This document shows positions 1-11,620 of a stretch of DNA of 64,000 nt, in pieces. Under the pieces are notes generated by a model. That model was not told the DNA's origin. It ran no database searches and saw only the letters and a program-made list of their open reading frames with translations. This DNA comes from Piliocolobus tephrosceles. Lineage: Eukaryota > Chordata > Mammalia > Primates > Cercopithecidae. The DNA is taken from contig NC_045437.1 of NCBI RefSeq assembly GCF_002776525.5, positions 131,226,590-131,290,589 of the forward strand, in the 5' to 3' direction. The translations under genes were made by a program, and so were the position numbers. Positions within the stretch are counted from its first letter, which is position 1, and the number at the start of each line of letters is the position of its first letter.

Positions 1-299
1 TATGACTGACATTTCTTTTCTGTAAAGGAGCGGTAGAGGAATTTAGCCCTCCTGTCAGACTCTCTTGGAAGATCTTTTCACCAGCCTCCGACTGTCAGAT
101 AGTGAAAGACGGTTATTAGGTAGTTGGTTTCATTTGAAGAAAACGGAGTGCCTGTTTTCTTTACTATTTGAGAAATTTGGTTACACCCAGGATTTCACGC
201 AAGAACCTGTGGTAGTGAATTGAATCTGACAAAACATTATCTATACTAAGTAATATTGTTTCACTACCTTAAAAAAAAAATATCTTAAAAAAAAAAAAA

Positions 300-596
300 G
301 GGCAGGGCGCCGTGCCTCACACCTGTAAGCCCAGCACTTTGGGAGGCCGAGGTGGGTGGATCACCCGAGGTCGGGAGTTTGAGAGCAGCCTAACCAACAT
401 GGAGAAACCCCGTCTCTACTAAAAATACAAAATTAGCTGGGCCTGGTGATGCATGCCTGTAATCCCAGCTACTCGGGAGGCTGAGGCAGGAGAATCGCTT
501 GAACCCGGGAGGCGGAGGTTGCAATGAGCCGAGATCGTGCCCCTGCACTCCAGCCTGGGCAACAAGAGTAAAACTCCATCTCAAAAAAAAAAAAAA
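300..596 (+). repeat. Alu, full length
   Basis: A dimeric Alu from GGGCAGGGCGCCGTGCCTC to a 14-base poly(A). The close match to consensus suggests AluS or younger. Confidence 0.93.
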
Positions 597-1400
597 GTCT
601 GACCTTACTGAAAACAGATCAGAAGTAAATGTTGCCTTTATTCTCTCAAGGGTCGCTTAGAGGTAGACTCAGCCCCAGTCTCCCACACATCCACCCCCTC
701 CCCTGTAGCTGATGTTCACAAATGTGTACACATTGTTCAGTGAGATTCTGTGCTTTTGGCAGGGACGTTTGGGTGCCCCCTTCCCGCTCTATATCCATTT
801 TGCATTCCCCACTTACATCTCTAATATTTTACTGAGGAAGGTGGGGAGTTATAGGAAAGGTGCCTAGGACGAAGAGAGAAAAGAAAAGAGAAGGACAACT
901 AAGATGGAGGCTCCTCGACCCCTCCATCGCCCTGGTTGTGAGCCCACGTGAAAGTGAGTGTGGTTGGGGTAAGCCGCTATGGGATAAATGTTCATGAAAG
1001 ATGATGTACAGACAGAGCTGCCTCAGGACCCAGGAAACCAAGAGGGACATTTGATTGAAAGCTCGAAGACAGCAGAGCTCAGAGCTCATGACAACGTCAT
1101 GGGTGAGTGTATTCCCAGTGCCCAACATATTGCTGACACATCGTGAATCAAATCTGACAAAGCATTCTCCATACTAGGCACACAATAAGACATAAAAGAA
1201 AGAGCTGTTGGATGAATAAATCAATGAACGAAAAAATAATTTGGAGAAGAGCCATTCTCCCTCCCTCCCCCACTACCTGCTCCACAGTAGTCCACATTGG
1301 AGCTGATGGCCTCTCTGCTTCCCCTCCTGTTGGCAAATCCATCCTCCACTGTAGCAAGAGTGATCAATTCAAAATATAAATGTAAATATAAAATGTAAAT
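597..1400. other. Unassigned intergenic DNA
   Basis: No gene or clear repeat recognised. Short open frames here lack family features. Bases 1-299 are similar, apart from two A-runs before the Alu. Confidence 0.5.
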
Positions 1401-1947
1401 CAGGTCTTCTCCTTCCCCTGCTTCAAATCTTCACCTTAGGACTTAAGATGTAACCAAAGCCTTTGCCTGGGTGATGTGGTCCCAGCTAGCTCAGGGGCCC
1501 CTCCCTGGCCCTCATCCCTTCATTCTCTATACTCCAACCACTGTAATCTTTTGCTTGTTCCCTGAACAAGCCAAGCTCATTCCTGCCTCATGGCCTTTGC
1601 ACTTGCTGTTCCATTAGCCTGGAACACTCTTCCCCCAGATCTTTAAATGAAAAGATAATTTCTTATCATTCAAACCTTCAGTCAAATGACAACTCTTCAC
1701 AGAAGCCTTTCTTGAGCACCTAAAGTCACTGTCTATTCCTTTGTGATCACACCACCATTTTCTTTTTCATCATAGCATTAAGCTCTCAGGAATGATTTTG
1801 TTCATTTATGTGGCTTCATTATCATTGTCAGTCTTGCACATTCTAATATAAACTCTTTCTCTATGTTGTTTGCAGCTGATGAGTCCCCAATGCCTAGAAC
1901 AAAACCTGGCACACAGTGGGCCCTCGATAAATATTTTCTGAATGAAT
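1401..1947 (+). repeat. L2 LINE 3' portion
   Basis: Contains the L2 hallmarks CTCATTCCTGCCTCATGGCC, GCACTTGCTGTTCC, CTCTTCCCCCAGATCTT and a terminal CTCGATAAATATTTTCTGAATGAAT. Confidence 0.85.
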
Positions 1948-2114
1948 ATTATTAATATTATGAAATTATGAATATGTATTATGCAGCCTTGGCATCCTGA
2001 GGGCTCTGGGCAACACTGAGTGAATTTTCCCAGGAGTTAATGCATCAGAGGCAGCAGATAGATGCTTCAAATCGATGCATCAGGAAGAAAGAAAGAAGTG
2101 TGAATGGTGGCAGC

Positions 2115-2320
2115 TGACATTTGCAGAACATTTATTATATGCAGAGATTATTTCCCAAGTCCTCAATGTTTATTATCTTTTATAATTCTTGCAGCCGCCC
2201 CTGAAACGAGGTCAAATTATTATTTCTATTTTATGGACAAATAACTGGAACAGAGAGGGGAAGCAACACCCCCTAGGTCACAAGGGTAGTAAATGGAAGA
2301 TCAAAGATGTAAATCCAGAC
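2115..2320 (-). repeat. MIR
   Basis: Antisense MIR with TTTATTATATGCAGAGATTA, TATTTTATGGACAAATAACTGG and CTAGGTCACAAGGGTAGTAAA blocks. Confidence 0.65.
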
Positions 2321-3160
2321 TATTCACCACTACACCACACTGCTTCTCTCAAACTGACTTACTGAGAAGCACACCTTCCCTGGGTGGAGGCTAGTGGAGG
2401 CAGGAAGAAGTATGAAGCAAGTCAAGTATTGACATCAGTGTGAACACAGAGGTATCTCCAGAATGGTGAAGCCTGAAGCCCAGGGCGTACATAATGAATG
2501 GTCTCACACTGACAGGAAAATGCTCTGGAGTCTGCCACTTAGCCCTCCAGCAAAAAACACGTCTGGTTAAATTCCAGGTCCACAGCTGCAGCAGTGCCTC
2601 AGGCAGTCCCTCTGTCTCCATTTCCGCCCCTGAAGCTCAGAGCCTGAGAGCCAGACCCAACCTACAGACACAGTTTGCTTCATACTCACAATGTGGCCTA
2701 TATCGTATATATTTTTAATTATAATTGTGGCCAGCCTTTAAAATAGCGACTTCACATTTAAATTCAGTTTTCCAGCTCCTCTCTAAACATCACAAGAACT
2801 GTGATGCCTGTCTTGCTTTCACATCTGGCACAGTAAGCTGGATCTGAAGAGTGACCTCCCTCTGGGAAAGAGCACGCGCCATGGGTTCACGGTGGTCCCC
2901 ACCACTCCCTAGCTTGTCCTCAGTCCTGAGCCTTGCCTCCCTGTCTATGTGTATTCGTTTACATGTGCTGTGTCAAGCCTAAGCGCTTGAATTCGTGATG
3001 TCTGGTGGGCATTCATTGCCACACCCCTGCACCCCGGGACAGCTCTGCTGGACCTTCTGCCTCGAGTCTCACATGGCTACAGCACCATCCTTCATAATGC
3101 CATCAGATTCCGGCATGATCCCAGCCACCTCACCAGAACTCAAACTTGAGCTCATCCCTG
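2321..3160. other. Unassigned intergenic DNA
   Basis: No gene or clear repeat recognised. Open frames on both strands at about 2,391-2,718 are short and resemble nothing I know. Confidence 0.5.
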
Positions 3161-3240
3161 GCGCTGCCACTTGCTATGTGGCTTGTCCTCTCCACCTCAG
3201 TTTCCTCACCTGTAAAATGGGGAGAATATAATAATAATAA
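3160..3240 (+). repeat. MIR fragment with (TAA)n tail
   Basis: GCTGCCACTTGCTATGTGGC, then CTCAGTTTCCTCACCTGTAA and ATAATAATAATA. Confidence 0.65.
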
Positions 3241-3250
3241 TATCCAACTG

Positions 3251-3591
3251 TCTTTGTTTGTCCCTGCTACTATAATAAATTACTATATACCAAGTGGTTT
3301 ATAAATAGCAGAAATGTATTATTTACAGTTCCAGAGTCTGGAAAGTACAAGATCAAGGCTCTGACAGATTCCATGTCTAGTAAGCCTCTGTTGCCCCATA
3401 AACAGTGGCTTCTTGCTGTATCCTTACATAGTGGAAGGAATAAGCCAGCTCCCTGGAGTCTATGTTATCAGGCCACTAATCCAAACCAGGAGACTAAAAG
3501 GCTCCACCTCCCAAGGCTCAGCCTTATCACCTTGGGGGTTAGGAGTTCAACACATGAATTATGGGGAGACACAAACGTTCAGACCATAGTA
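3251..3591 (-). repeat. MaLR-type LTR, divergent
   Basis: The opening TTTGTTTGTCCCTGCTACTA and closing ACAAACGTTCAGACCATAGT resemble an antisense ERVL-MaLR LTR (MLT1 or MST type). Confidence 0.5.
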
Positions 3592-4190
3592 TCTACCTTG
3601 GAGAGCTAACGAAGATTTTAAAGACTTGCAAATTTCTTGGAATATATATGACAGAAGACCTAAAATTAAAAGCCAATATTATATGTTGCCTTGACATCTG
3701 GGAGAAGCTGGGAGGACCTCAAATAGCATAACCACAAGTTCCCCTCCTTACCCTGCTATAGCAGATAGGGACTCCCTGCCAAAGAACTCTTTCCAAAGGG
3801 ACCAGGTGTAGTGCCTGCTTGTCTCTTAGTAGCGGGTTTTCATTCTGTGTCAGTCCACAAAATTATTCAAACAAGCCAATCACATCCTCCCACAGGAACC
3901 AAGGAGCACCACAGCCTTGTGATACTACAAAGCCTGCCTTCTACATACAATCCCTGCTAGTTTACTCTGTTACACAGCATAAGTGCTACCTACCATGTGG
4001 TGTCCTCCTTCCCTGGATGTGAGTGCAGTATGTGTGACTGACAAGCTGCTGTCAGTCTCATCTGTTCAGTGTCAAGTGTCACGTGTCGGCCATCCCTGTA
4101 ATCCTAGAGCAGGAATCCCTGCTTCAATCATCGGGTGAGTATGAGGTAAGTAAAACAGCATAATGAAGTGCTTAATTAATGGTGGCTGCC
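3592..4190. other. Possible degraded LTR, otherwise unassigned
   Basis: Bases 3,690-4,125 have an LTR-like feel (GAGTGCAGTATGTGTGACTG, CAGTGTCAAGTGTCACGTGTC) but I cannot name a family. Confidence 0.3.
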
Positions 4191-4194
4191 AATA

Positions 4195-4600
4195 ACCCTT
4201 GAATAACGACTTTTATAAGAAGAAAAAATAACATTTCATTTCGCATTTTAGAAAGTTTTTCATATACATCATGTCATGTAAATTGCTCAATGGCTCAATG
4301 AAATGTGTTATCATCCCATTTTACACACAAGGAAAAAGGCTCAGAGAGGATGATTGGAATCATCCCAATGTCAATTATTTATGGAGCTCTAATGATGAAT
4401 GCCAAACATTACAGAAATATATGATCTTACGTTCTCTCCAGAGTGCTGCAAGATAGGTACAATTATGCTATTTAGTTAATAAGTAAGCTACAGCTCTTAA
4501 GGCTTATATAATCCAAAGTCACAAAATCTTAGTTGACAAAACCAAAGATTTATACTCAGTCTTTTCTGGACCTAAAGTTAGCTCTTTTCACCTCATTGTG
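4195..4600 (-). repeat. Two antisense MIR fragments
   Basis: Phrases such as TATCATCCCATTTTACACAC with AAGGCTCAGAGAGG, and TTAATAAGTAAGCTACAGCTC, fit MIR at about 4,195-4,360 and 4,380-4,600. Confidence 0.5.
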
Positions 4601-4866
4601 CTTTGTATCAGTAAAATCAGAACTAAAATCCAGGTCACATGGATTTGAGATCTCAATAGTCGTTTCCTTATATCATGTTTCTCTGTATCATGTTATTCCC
4701 TTAATAGGAAATCAATCAATCTGCCAATCAATAAAAAACCGTTCATGTCCAAACCTCTCAGTTTGGCTTTCAGGCCCTTCCACTTGATATCTATCTTGTG
4801 AATCACTCCTACTTCTGCTTTCCCATCATTCCCAGGACATTTAACCGGTATTGCCATATTACTTGG

Positions 4867-5097
4867 TGTATTAGTTCATTCTCACATTGCTAGAAAGAAA
4901 TACCTGAGCCTGGGTAATTGGTAAAGAAAAGGGGTTTAATTGGCTTACAGTTCTGCAGGCTGTACAGGAAGCACTGCGGCATCAGCTTTGGGGGAGGCCT
5001 CAGGGGACTTACAATCATAGTGTAAGGCAAAGGTAGAGCTGGCACTTCACATGGCAGGGAAACAGTAAGAGAGTAACCCCAGGGCTTCACACTCCAA
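4867..5097 (-). repeat. THE1/MST-type MaLR LTR fragment
   Basis: GTATTAGTTCATTCTCACATTGC, GGGTAATTGGTAAAGAAAAG and TTCTGCAGGCTGTACAGGAAGC are typical of an antisense MaLR LTR. Its far end is missing where the L1 begins. Confidence 0.8.
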
Positions 5098-5764
5098 AAC
5101 AGGCTATTACAATCTTGGCTATGGGAGAACCCTCCAACCCATCAGGGCCTCAGGCCTGACGTAGAGAGCTGCCTAGAGATTGCACTAATAACTTCTAAAT
5201 AAGCCACCTGGAAGCCAAAGAATCAACCCTCCAGGGCCCACGAACACAAGAGCCAAGGTAAGCTGCTCTGGGGTTTAAAAACAAGCACACTCAGGCAACT
5301 GCTGCCGCAGCTGGAGTCTGAAGACTGACTCAGTTGGTGTCCAGGTGCCCAGCAAAACATTACCACAACCTCAACTAATAACTACTCTAAGATACCAAGA
5401 AAATCACAGGTACTATTGACCCTTTTTCCTGCCAAGAAGTCAAACAAAGCTCAAACCACCACAGGCATCTAAAATCAAAGCCAAAGTATCCTACTCAACC
5501 AACGACATATATACATCTGCAAAAAAAAAGAAAAAGAAAAAAAAAAAAATCCTCCCCTGCAAAAGCAATTTCAAAAAATTGGAACAGGCAACTACTACAA
5601 CAGATGTTCAGATACTAGTGGAAGGACACATGAAACATGAAAAAGTAAAGACCACAACAATTGTATAGTCATAGATCCCAATCAAAAAGGATTCCTTGAA
5701 AAGCCAGATAAATCATTCAATATATTAATTTTAAAGAAGTTCTATGAGATGCAAGATTTATTCA

Positions 5765-5804
5765 GATTTCTTTGCATTTCAGAAATCTGAAATGCAAAGA
5801 AATC
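5765..5804. repeat. Perfect 19-bp inverted repeat with 2-base spacer
   Basis: The left arm GATTTCTTTGCATTTCAGA (5,765-5,783) is exactly the reverse complement of 5,786-5,804; the spacer is AA. It lies inside the old L1. Confidence 0.95.
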
Positions 5805-6680
5805 AGAAAATCAATTGAGCATATGAATGAGAAATTTACCAAGGAGATAGATGTAATATTTTTAAAATTCTGAAAATAAAAAATTTATTGAGAGAAATAC
5901 GAAGTACATTAGAAAGCTCTGACAATACAATAAATCAAGCAGGAGAAAGACTTTCAGAACTTAAAGACATGCCTTTTGAAATAATCCAGTCAGGCAAAAG
6001 TAAGGAAAAAGAATAAAAGAGAATGAGCAAAGCCTTTGAGAGAGTGGGGCTACATAAAGTGACCCAAAGTTATGAATTATCAGTATTCCAAAGGGAGAAG
6101 AGAGATAAAAAAAAAAAAGTTTAGAAAACCTATTTAAGGAAGTAATTGATGAGAACTTCCCAAGTTGAGCAAGAGAGTAACACATCCAGATACAGAAGAC
6201 TCAGCAATCCCCAGGCAAATCCCCTTTGACAAAAGGACTTTACCTCAGCATATTATATTCAGAATATCTAAAGTGAAAGTGAAAGAAAGAATTTTAAAAT
6301 TAGTGAGAGAAAAGTGGCTAATTACCTATAAAAGGGAATCACATTAGACTAACAACAGACTTTTCAGTAAAATCTTTACAGGCTAGAAGAGAATGAGATG
6401 GTATTTTCAAAGTGCTGGGGAAAAAAATAAAATACCTATTAGTCAAGAATGTTCCATCCTGCCAGAATAAGCTTCATAAATTAAGGAAAAATAAAGTCTT
6501 TCACAGACAAGCAAATGCTAAGGAAATTTGTGACCACTAGACTGGTCCCATATAAAATGCCGAAAGGGGTCTTAAGCATAAAAACGAAAGGTCAATATTC
6601 ACCATCATGAAAACACATGGAAATATAAAACTCATACACCTTATAAAACAATCACACAAAAGAGGAAGAGAAAGGAATTA

Positions 6681-6959
6681 GGCCAGGCACAGTGGTGCAC
6701 TCATGTAATTTCAGCACTTGGGGAGGCCAAGGTGGGTGAATCACTTGAGCTCAGGAGTTTGAGACCCGCTCAGGCAATGTGACAAATATAAAAAATGAGC
6801 CTGGCATAGTGACGCACACCTGTAGTCCCAGCTACTTGGGAGGCTGAGGTAGATGGATGGCTTGAGCCTGGGAGGTTGAGGCTACAGTGAGCCATGATCA
6901 TACCACTGCACTCCAGCCTGGGTGACAGCATGAGACCCTATCTCAAAAAAAAAGAAAAA
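6681..6959 (+). repeat. Alu (old, J-like), first of a head-to-tail pair
   Basis: GGCCAGGCACAGTGGTGCAC to an A-rich tail AAAAAAAAAGAAAAA. Many substitutions and a shortened left-arm end point to an old copy. Confidence 0.88.
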
Positions 6960-7272
6960 GGCCAGCCATGGTGGTTCACACCTGTAATCCCAGCACTTTG
7001 GGAGGCTGAGTGGGGCAGATCACTTGAGGTCAGGAGTTTGAGATAAGCCTGGCCAACATGGCAATATCCCATCTCTACTAAAAACACACACACACACACA
7101 CAAATTAGCTAGGCATGGTGATGTACATCTGTAATCCCAGCTACATGGGAGGCTGAGACAGGAGAATTGCTTGAACCCAGGAGACAGAGTTTGTAGTGAG
7201 CCAAGATCACGCCACTGTACTCCAGCCTGGGTGACAGAGCGAGACTCCATCTCAAAAAAAAAGAAGAAGAAG
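6960..7272 (+). repeat. Alu, second of the pair, with internal (CA)n
   Basis: Begins directly after the first Alu tail. The middle A-rich linker has expanded to a (CA)9 tract at 7,084-7,102. The tail is AAAAAAAAAGAAGAAGAAGG. L1 sequence resumes at about 7,273. Confidence 0.9.
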
Positions 7273-7458
7273 GAGGATTCAAATGGCAATACAATAGAAT
7301 TTCATCAAATCACAAAGACAAAAACGGAAATAGAAGAATTTATAAAACAACTTGAAAACAATTAACAATATAACAGAAAAAACTTCCCATATCAAGATTA
7401 ACCTTGAGAGTAAATGGATTAAATAATACTCTACTTAGAAGATACAGATTGGCAGAAT

Positions 7459-9391
7459 CATTTGTTGTCGTTGTTTATTTCAATAGTTCTGGGGGTACAG
7501 GTGGTTTTTACTTACATAAATAAGCTCTTTAGCGATGATTTACGAGATTCTGGTGCATCCATCATGCAAGCAGTGTACACCATACCCAGTATGTAGTCTT
7601 TTATCCCACACCCCTCTCCTAATCTTACCCCATGAATCCCCAAAGTCCATTATATCATTCTTATGCCTTTGCATCCTTATAGCTTAGCTCCCACTGATAA
7701 GTGAGAACACAAAATATTTGATTTTCCATTCCCAAGATACCTTACTTAGAATAATGGCTTCCAGCTCCAATCATGTTGCTGCAAAAGACATTATTTCATT
7801 CCTTTTTATGACTGAATAATATTCCATGGTACATATGTACCACATGTTCTTTATCCACTCATTGGTTGATGGGCACATAGGTTGGTTTTATATCCTTGCA
7901 ATTGCAAATTGTGCTGCTATAAACATGCACATGCATGTGTCTTTTTCATACAATGACTTCTTTTCCTTTAGGTAGATACCTAGTAGTAGGATATCTGGAT
8001 CAAATGGTAGTTCTACTTTTAGTTTTTTAAGGAATCTTCATACTGTTTTCCATAGTGGTTGTACTAGTTTACATTACCACCAGCAGTGTAAAGGTGTTCC
8101 CTTTTCACCACGTCCACTCCAACATCTATTATTTTTTGACTTTTTAATTATGGCCATTCTTGCAGAAGTAAGGTGGTATCTCATTGTGGTTTTAATTTGC
8201 AGTTCCATGATAATTAGTGAAGTTGAGCATTTTTTCGTATGTTTGGTGGCTGTTTGTGTATCTTCTTTTGAGAATTGTCTATTCGTGTCCCTTACCCACT
8301 TTTTGATGCAATTATTTGTTTTTTCTTGCTAATTTGTTTGAATTCCTTGTAGATTCTGAATATTAGTCCTTTGTCAGATGCAAAGGAAAATTTTCTTCCA
8401 TGCTGTGGGTGGTCTGTTTACTCTGTTGATTATTTCTTTTGCCGTGCAGAAGCTTTTCAGTTTAATTAGGACCCATTTATTTATTTCTGTTTTCATTGCA
8501 TTTGCTTTTTGGGTCTTAGTCATGAATTCTTAGCCTAAGCCAACATCTAGAACAGTTTTTCTGATGTTATCTTCTAGAATTTTTATGGTTTCATGTCTTA
8601 GATTTAAGTCTTTGATCCAATTTTTTTTTTGAGACGGCGTCTCACTCTGTCTCACTGGAGTGCAATGGCGTGATCTTGGCTCACTGCAGCCTCTGCCTCC
8701 CACATAGAACTCAGACCTGACCCAAGCCATAAGCTTCCCCACAGAGACAGCAATAACAGCTTTAAGGCCATTCCCTTCCCCATCTGCCCACAAGGCAGGC
8801 ACCCAGCTTCTGTGTTTGTGTCTGTAGCACATTTCCTGCTCACCCCTGGATTCTGTTCAAGAGAGTTTGTCCCCACTCAAAATTATATCACAAAATTCAG
8901 TTGGGAGCTTCTTTCACCCTGTGATGCCTCCCTGGGTTCATTGGCTAACTTCCCCAAGGGCGCCTGTGGGAAATAATCAGGAATGGCTTCCCTGGGCTCA
9001 TGCTGCAGATTGTGAATGCCTACAAGGCACTTCCCACTGCTGCTTCTACTTTAATATTTCACGTTTCTCCCTAAATTCGTTCCAGCTCTCAGTAGGGTTA
9101 AGTCCTTCTCCCATGATCTGGGTTTTCAGATTCCCCAGTAGGGATGTGTGTTTGGATGCAAGTTCCCCCCCTCACACTCTGGGAACTTACAATTTTTCAC
9201 CTATCTCATGGAGTAGGCTATAGCCTGCTGCTTCTGGCAAAGGCTCTGTGAATTCTTTCGGTTTTCCTGACAAGTTCCTGTGGTAATTCATGGAAAAAAA
9301 ATTAACAGTGTGAATCTCCACCCACTATTCTGTCCTTTCAAGTGGGAGAAGGACACTAACACTACCTCCTATCCACCATCTTGAAAAAAAA
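7459..9391 (-). mobile_element. Antisense L1 with internal deletion, inserted in the sense L1
   Basis: Bases 7,459-8,620 are the reverse of an L1 3' UTR and distal ORF2. Bases 8,702-9,388 are the reverse of an L1 5' UTR, its first bases (CAAGATGGTGGATAGG when read on the - strand) facing right. CAGAAT occurs at both outer edges (7,453 and 9,392), and removing the insert rejoins the host L1 reading GATTGGCAGAATGGG. About 4 kb of ORF1 and ORF2 are missing. Not coding. Confidence 0.75.
8621..8701 (-). repeat. Short antisense Alu fragment at the L1 deletion join
   Basis: A T-run, then GAGACGGCGTCTCACTCTG, ending CACTGCAGCCTCTGCCTCC. It covers only about 80 bases of the Alu right end. Confidence 0.85.
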
Positions 9392-10967
9392 CAGAATGGG
9401 TTTTTTTAATGAACCAAGAAAATGCTGTCTACAAGAAAGTCATCTTATCCATAAAGACACACATAGACTGATAAAAGTAAAAGTGTGGAAAAAGATATTC
9501 CACACAAACAGAAACCAAAAGTGAACAGAAGTAGCTATACTTATATCAGATAAAACAAGCTTTAAATAGAAAATGGTAATAAAAGACAAAGAAGGTAATT
9601 ATATAAAGATAAAGGGATCAAATCAGCAGGAGGATATAACAAACCTAAATATATAGGCACCCAACATCGGAGCACCCAAATTCACAAAACAAATATTACT
9701 AGACCTAAAGAAATAGATAACACTATAACAACAATGAGAGACTTTAGCACTCCACTCATAGCACTAGACAGGTAATTGAGACTTAAAATTCACAAATAAA
9801 TACTGAACTTAAATTGGACTTTAGACAAAATGAACGTATCAATTATTTATATGACATGCTACCCAACAACTACAAAATGTACATTCTTTTTATCAGCACA
9901 TGGAATATTCTTCAAGATAGACCATGTTTAGGCCACAAAGCAAGTCTTAATAATTTTTTAAAAATAAAAATCATACCAAGTATCTTCTCAGACCACAGTA
10001 GAATAAACATAGAAATCAATATCAAGAGGAACTTCAGAAACTACACAAATACATTAAAATTGAACAGTATGCTCCTGAATGATTACTGGATCAATAAAGA
10101 AATTTAAATGGGAAATTAAAAAAAAATGAAACTAATGAAAATGAAAAGACAACATACCAAAACCCATGGGACACTACAAAAGCAATGCTGAGTACATTTT
10201 ACCATATTAAATGCCTACACCAAAAAAGCAGAAAGGTCACAAATTAACAACCTAATGGCACACCTCACAGAACTAGAAAAACAAGAACAAACCAAATCCA
10301 AAGTGAGCTGAAGAAAACAAATGACAAAGATCAGAGCAGAACTAAATAAAATGAGAACAGAAAAAAAGATCAATGAAATAAAAAGGTAGTTGTTCAAAAA
10401 GATAAATAAAACTGATGAACCACTATCTAAATTAATCAAAAAGAGAGAGGATCCAAATAAACACAATCAGAAATGTAAAAGGAGACATCACAACTGATAC
10501 CACAGAAATACAAAAGATCATCAGAGACTATTATGGACAACTATATGTTAACAAACGAGAAAACCTAGAGGAAATGGATAAATTCCTGGAAACACATAAC
10601 CCTCCAAGATTGATCCAGGAAGAAACAGAACTCTTAAACAGACCAATAATGAACAGTAAAATTTAGTCAATAATTTTAAAAATCTCCCAACAAAAAAGCC
10701 CAGAACCAGATGGATTCACATTCAAACTCTACCAACTATACAAAGAAGAATTAATATCAATCTTCCTGAAACTATTCAAAAAAATTGAGGAGGAAGGAAT
10801 TATCCCTAATTCATGCTATGAGATCAGTATCACCCTAATATCAAAACCAGACAAGGACACAGAAAAAAAAAAAAACTATAGATCAACATTCCTGATGAAT
10901 GTAGATATAAAAATCCTAACAAAATACTAGCAAATCAAATTCAATAGCACATTACAAAGATAATACT

Positions 10968-11168
10968 CACCAGGCATTGCAGCTTACACATGTAATCCCA
11001 GCACTTCGGGAGGCTAAAGCAGGAGAAGTGCTTGGGGCCAGGAGTTTGAGACCAGCCTGGGCAACATAGTGAGACCTTGTCTTTACTAAAAGTTTAAACA
11101 TTAGTTGGGTATGGCAGTGCACACCCATAGTCCCAGCTACTCGGGAGGCTGAGGCAGAAAGATTGCTT
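10968..11168 (+). repeat. Alu cut off at its right end by the ERV LTR
   Basis: It runs from ACCAGGCATTGCAGC to GAGGCAGAAAGATTGCTTT and stops exactly where the LTR TGTAGCAGG begins. I do not find its missing right-arm end beyond the ERV. Confidence 0.85.
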
Positions 11169-11620
11169 TGTAGCAGGATGAGCCACAGACAAAACCCCTC
11201 AGACACTGAGTTAAAGAAGGAAGGGCTTTATTCGGCAGGGAGCTTTGGCAAAACTCAAGTCTCCAAAAACCAAGCTCCCCAAGTGAGCAATTCCTGTCCC
11301 TTTTAAAGGCTCACAACTCTAAGGGGGTCCACTTGAGAGGGTCACAATCTACTGAGCAAGCAGGGGGTACATGACTGGGGGCTGCATGCACCAGTAATTA
11401 GAACAGAACAGGACAGGGATTTCCACAACACTTTTCCATACAATGTCTGGAATTTATAGATAACATAACCAGTTAGGTCAGGGGTCCATCTTTAACTAGG
11501 CCCAGGGTGGGGCGCCAGGCTGTCTGCTTGTGGATTTCATCTCTACCTTTTAGTTTTTGCTTCTTTCTTTGGAGGCAGAAATTGGGCATAAGACAATATG
11601 AGGAGTGGTCTCCTCCCTTA
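11169..11620 (-). mobile_element. LTR10-like ERV1 LTR (3' LTR of the antisense provirus)
   Basis: The + strand edges are TGTAGCAGGATGAGCC and GGTCTCCTCCCTTA. Internal phrases (CTTTATTCGGCAGGGAGC, GGGCTGCATGCACCAGTAAT, GGATTTCATCTCTACC) are those I know from LTR10 of the HERV-I/IP group. A purine-rich tract on the - strand (11,621-11,634) sits where the polypurine tract belongs. Family name by recognition only. Confidence 0.75.

Larger units (their letters stand above)
5100..10958 (+). mobile_element. Old sense L1, split in three by later insertions
   Basis: Pieces at about 5,100-6,680 (5' UTR and ORF1 region), 7,273-7,458 (start of ORF2) and 9,392-10,958 (endonuclease into RT region) follow one L1 order on one strand. 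All frames are broken. It ends against a truncated Alu at 10,968, so its 3' end is missing. Subfamily (L1P or L1M) uncertain. Confidence 0.8.

Noticed and set aside
6681..7272. Direct repeat suggestive of an array
   Set aside because: Two adjacent Alus; no regular spacers, so not a CRISPR or satellite array.
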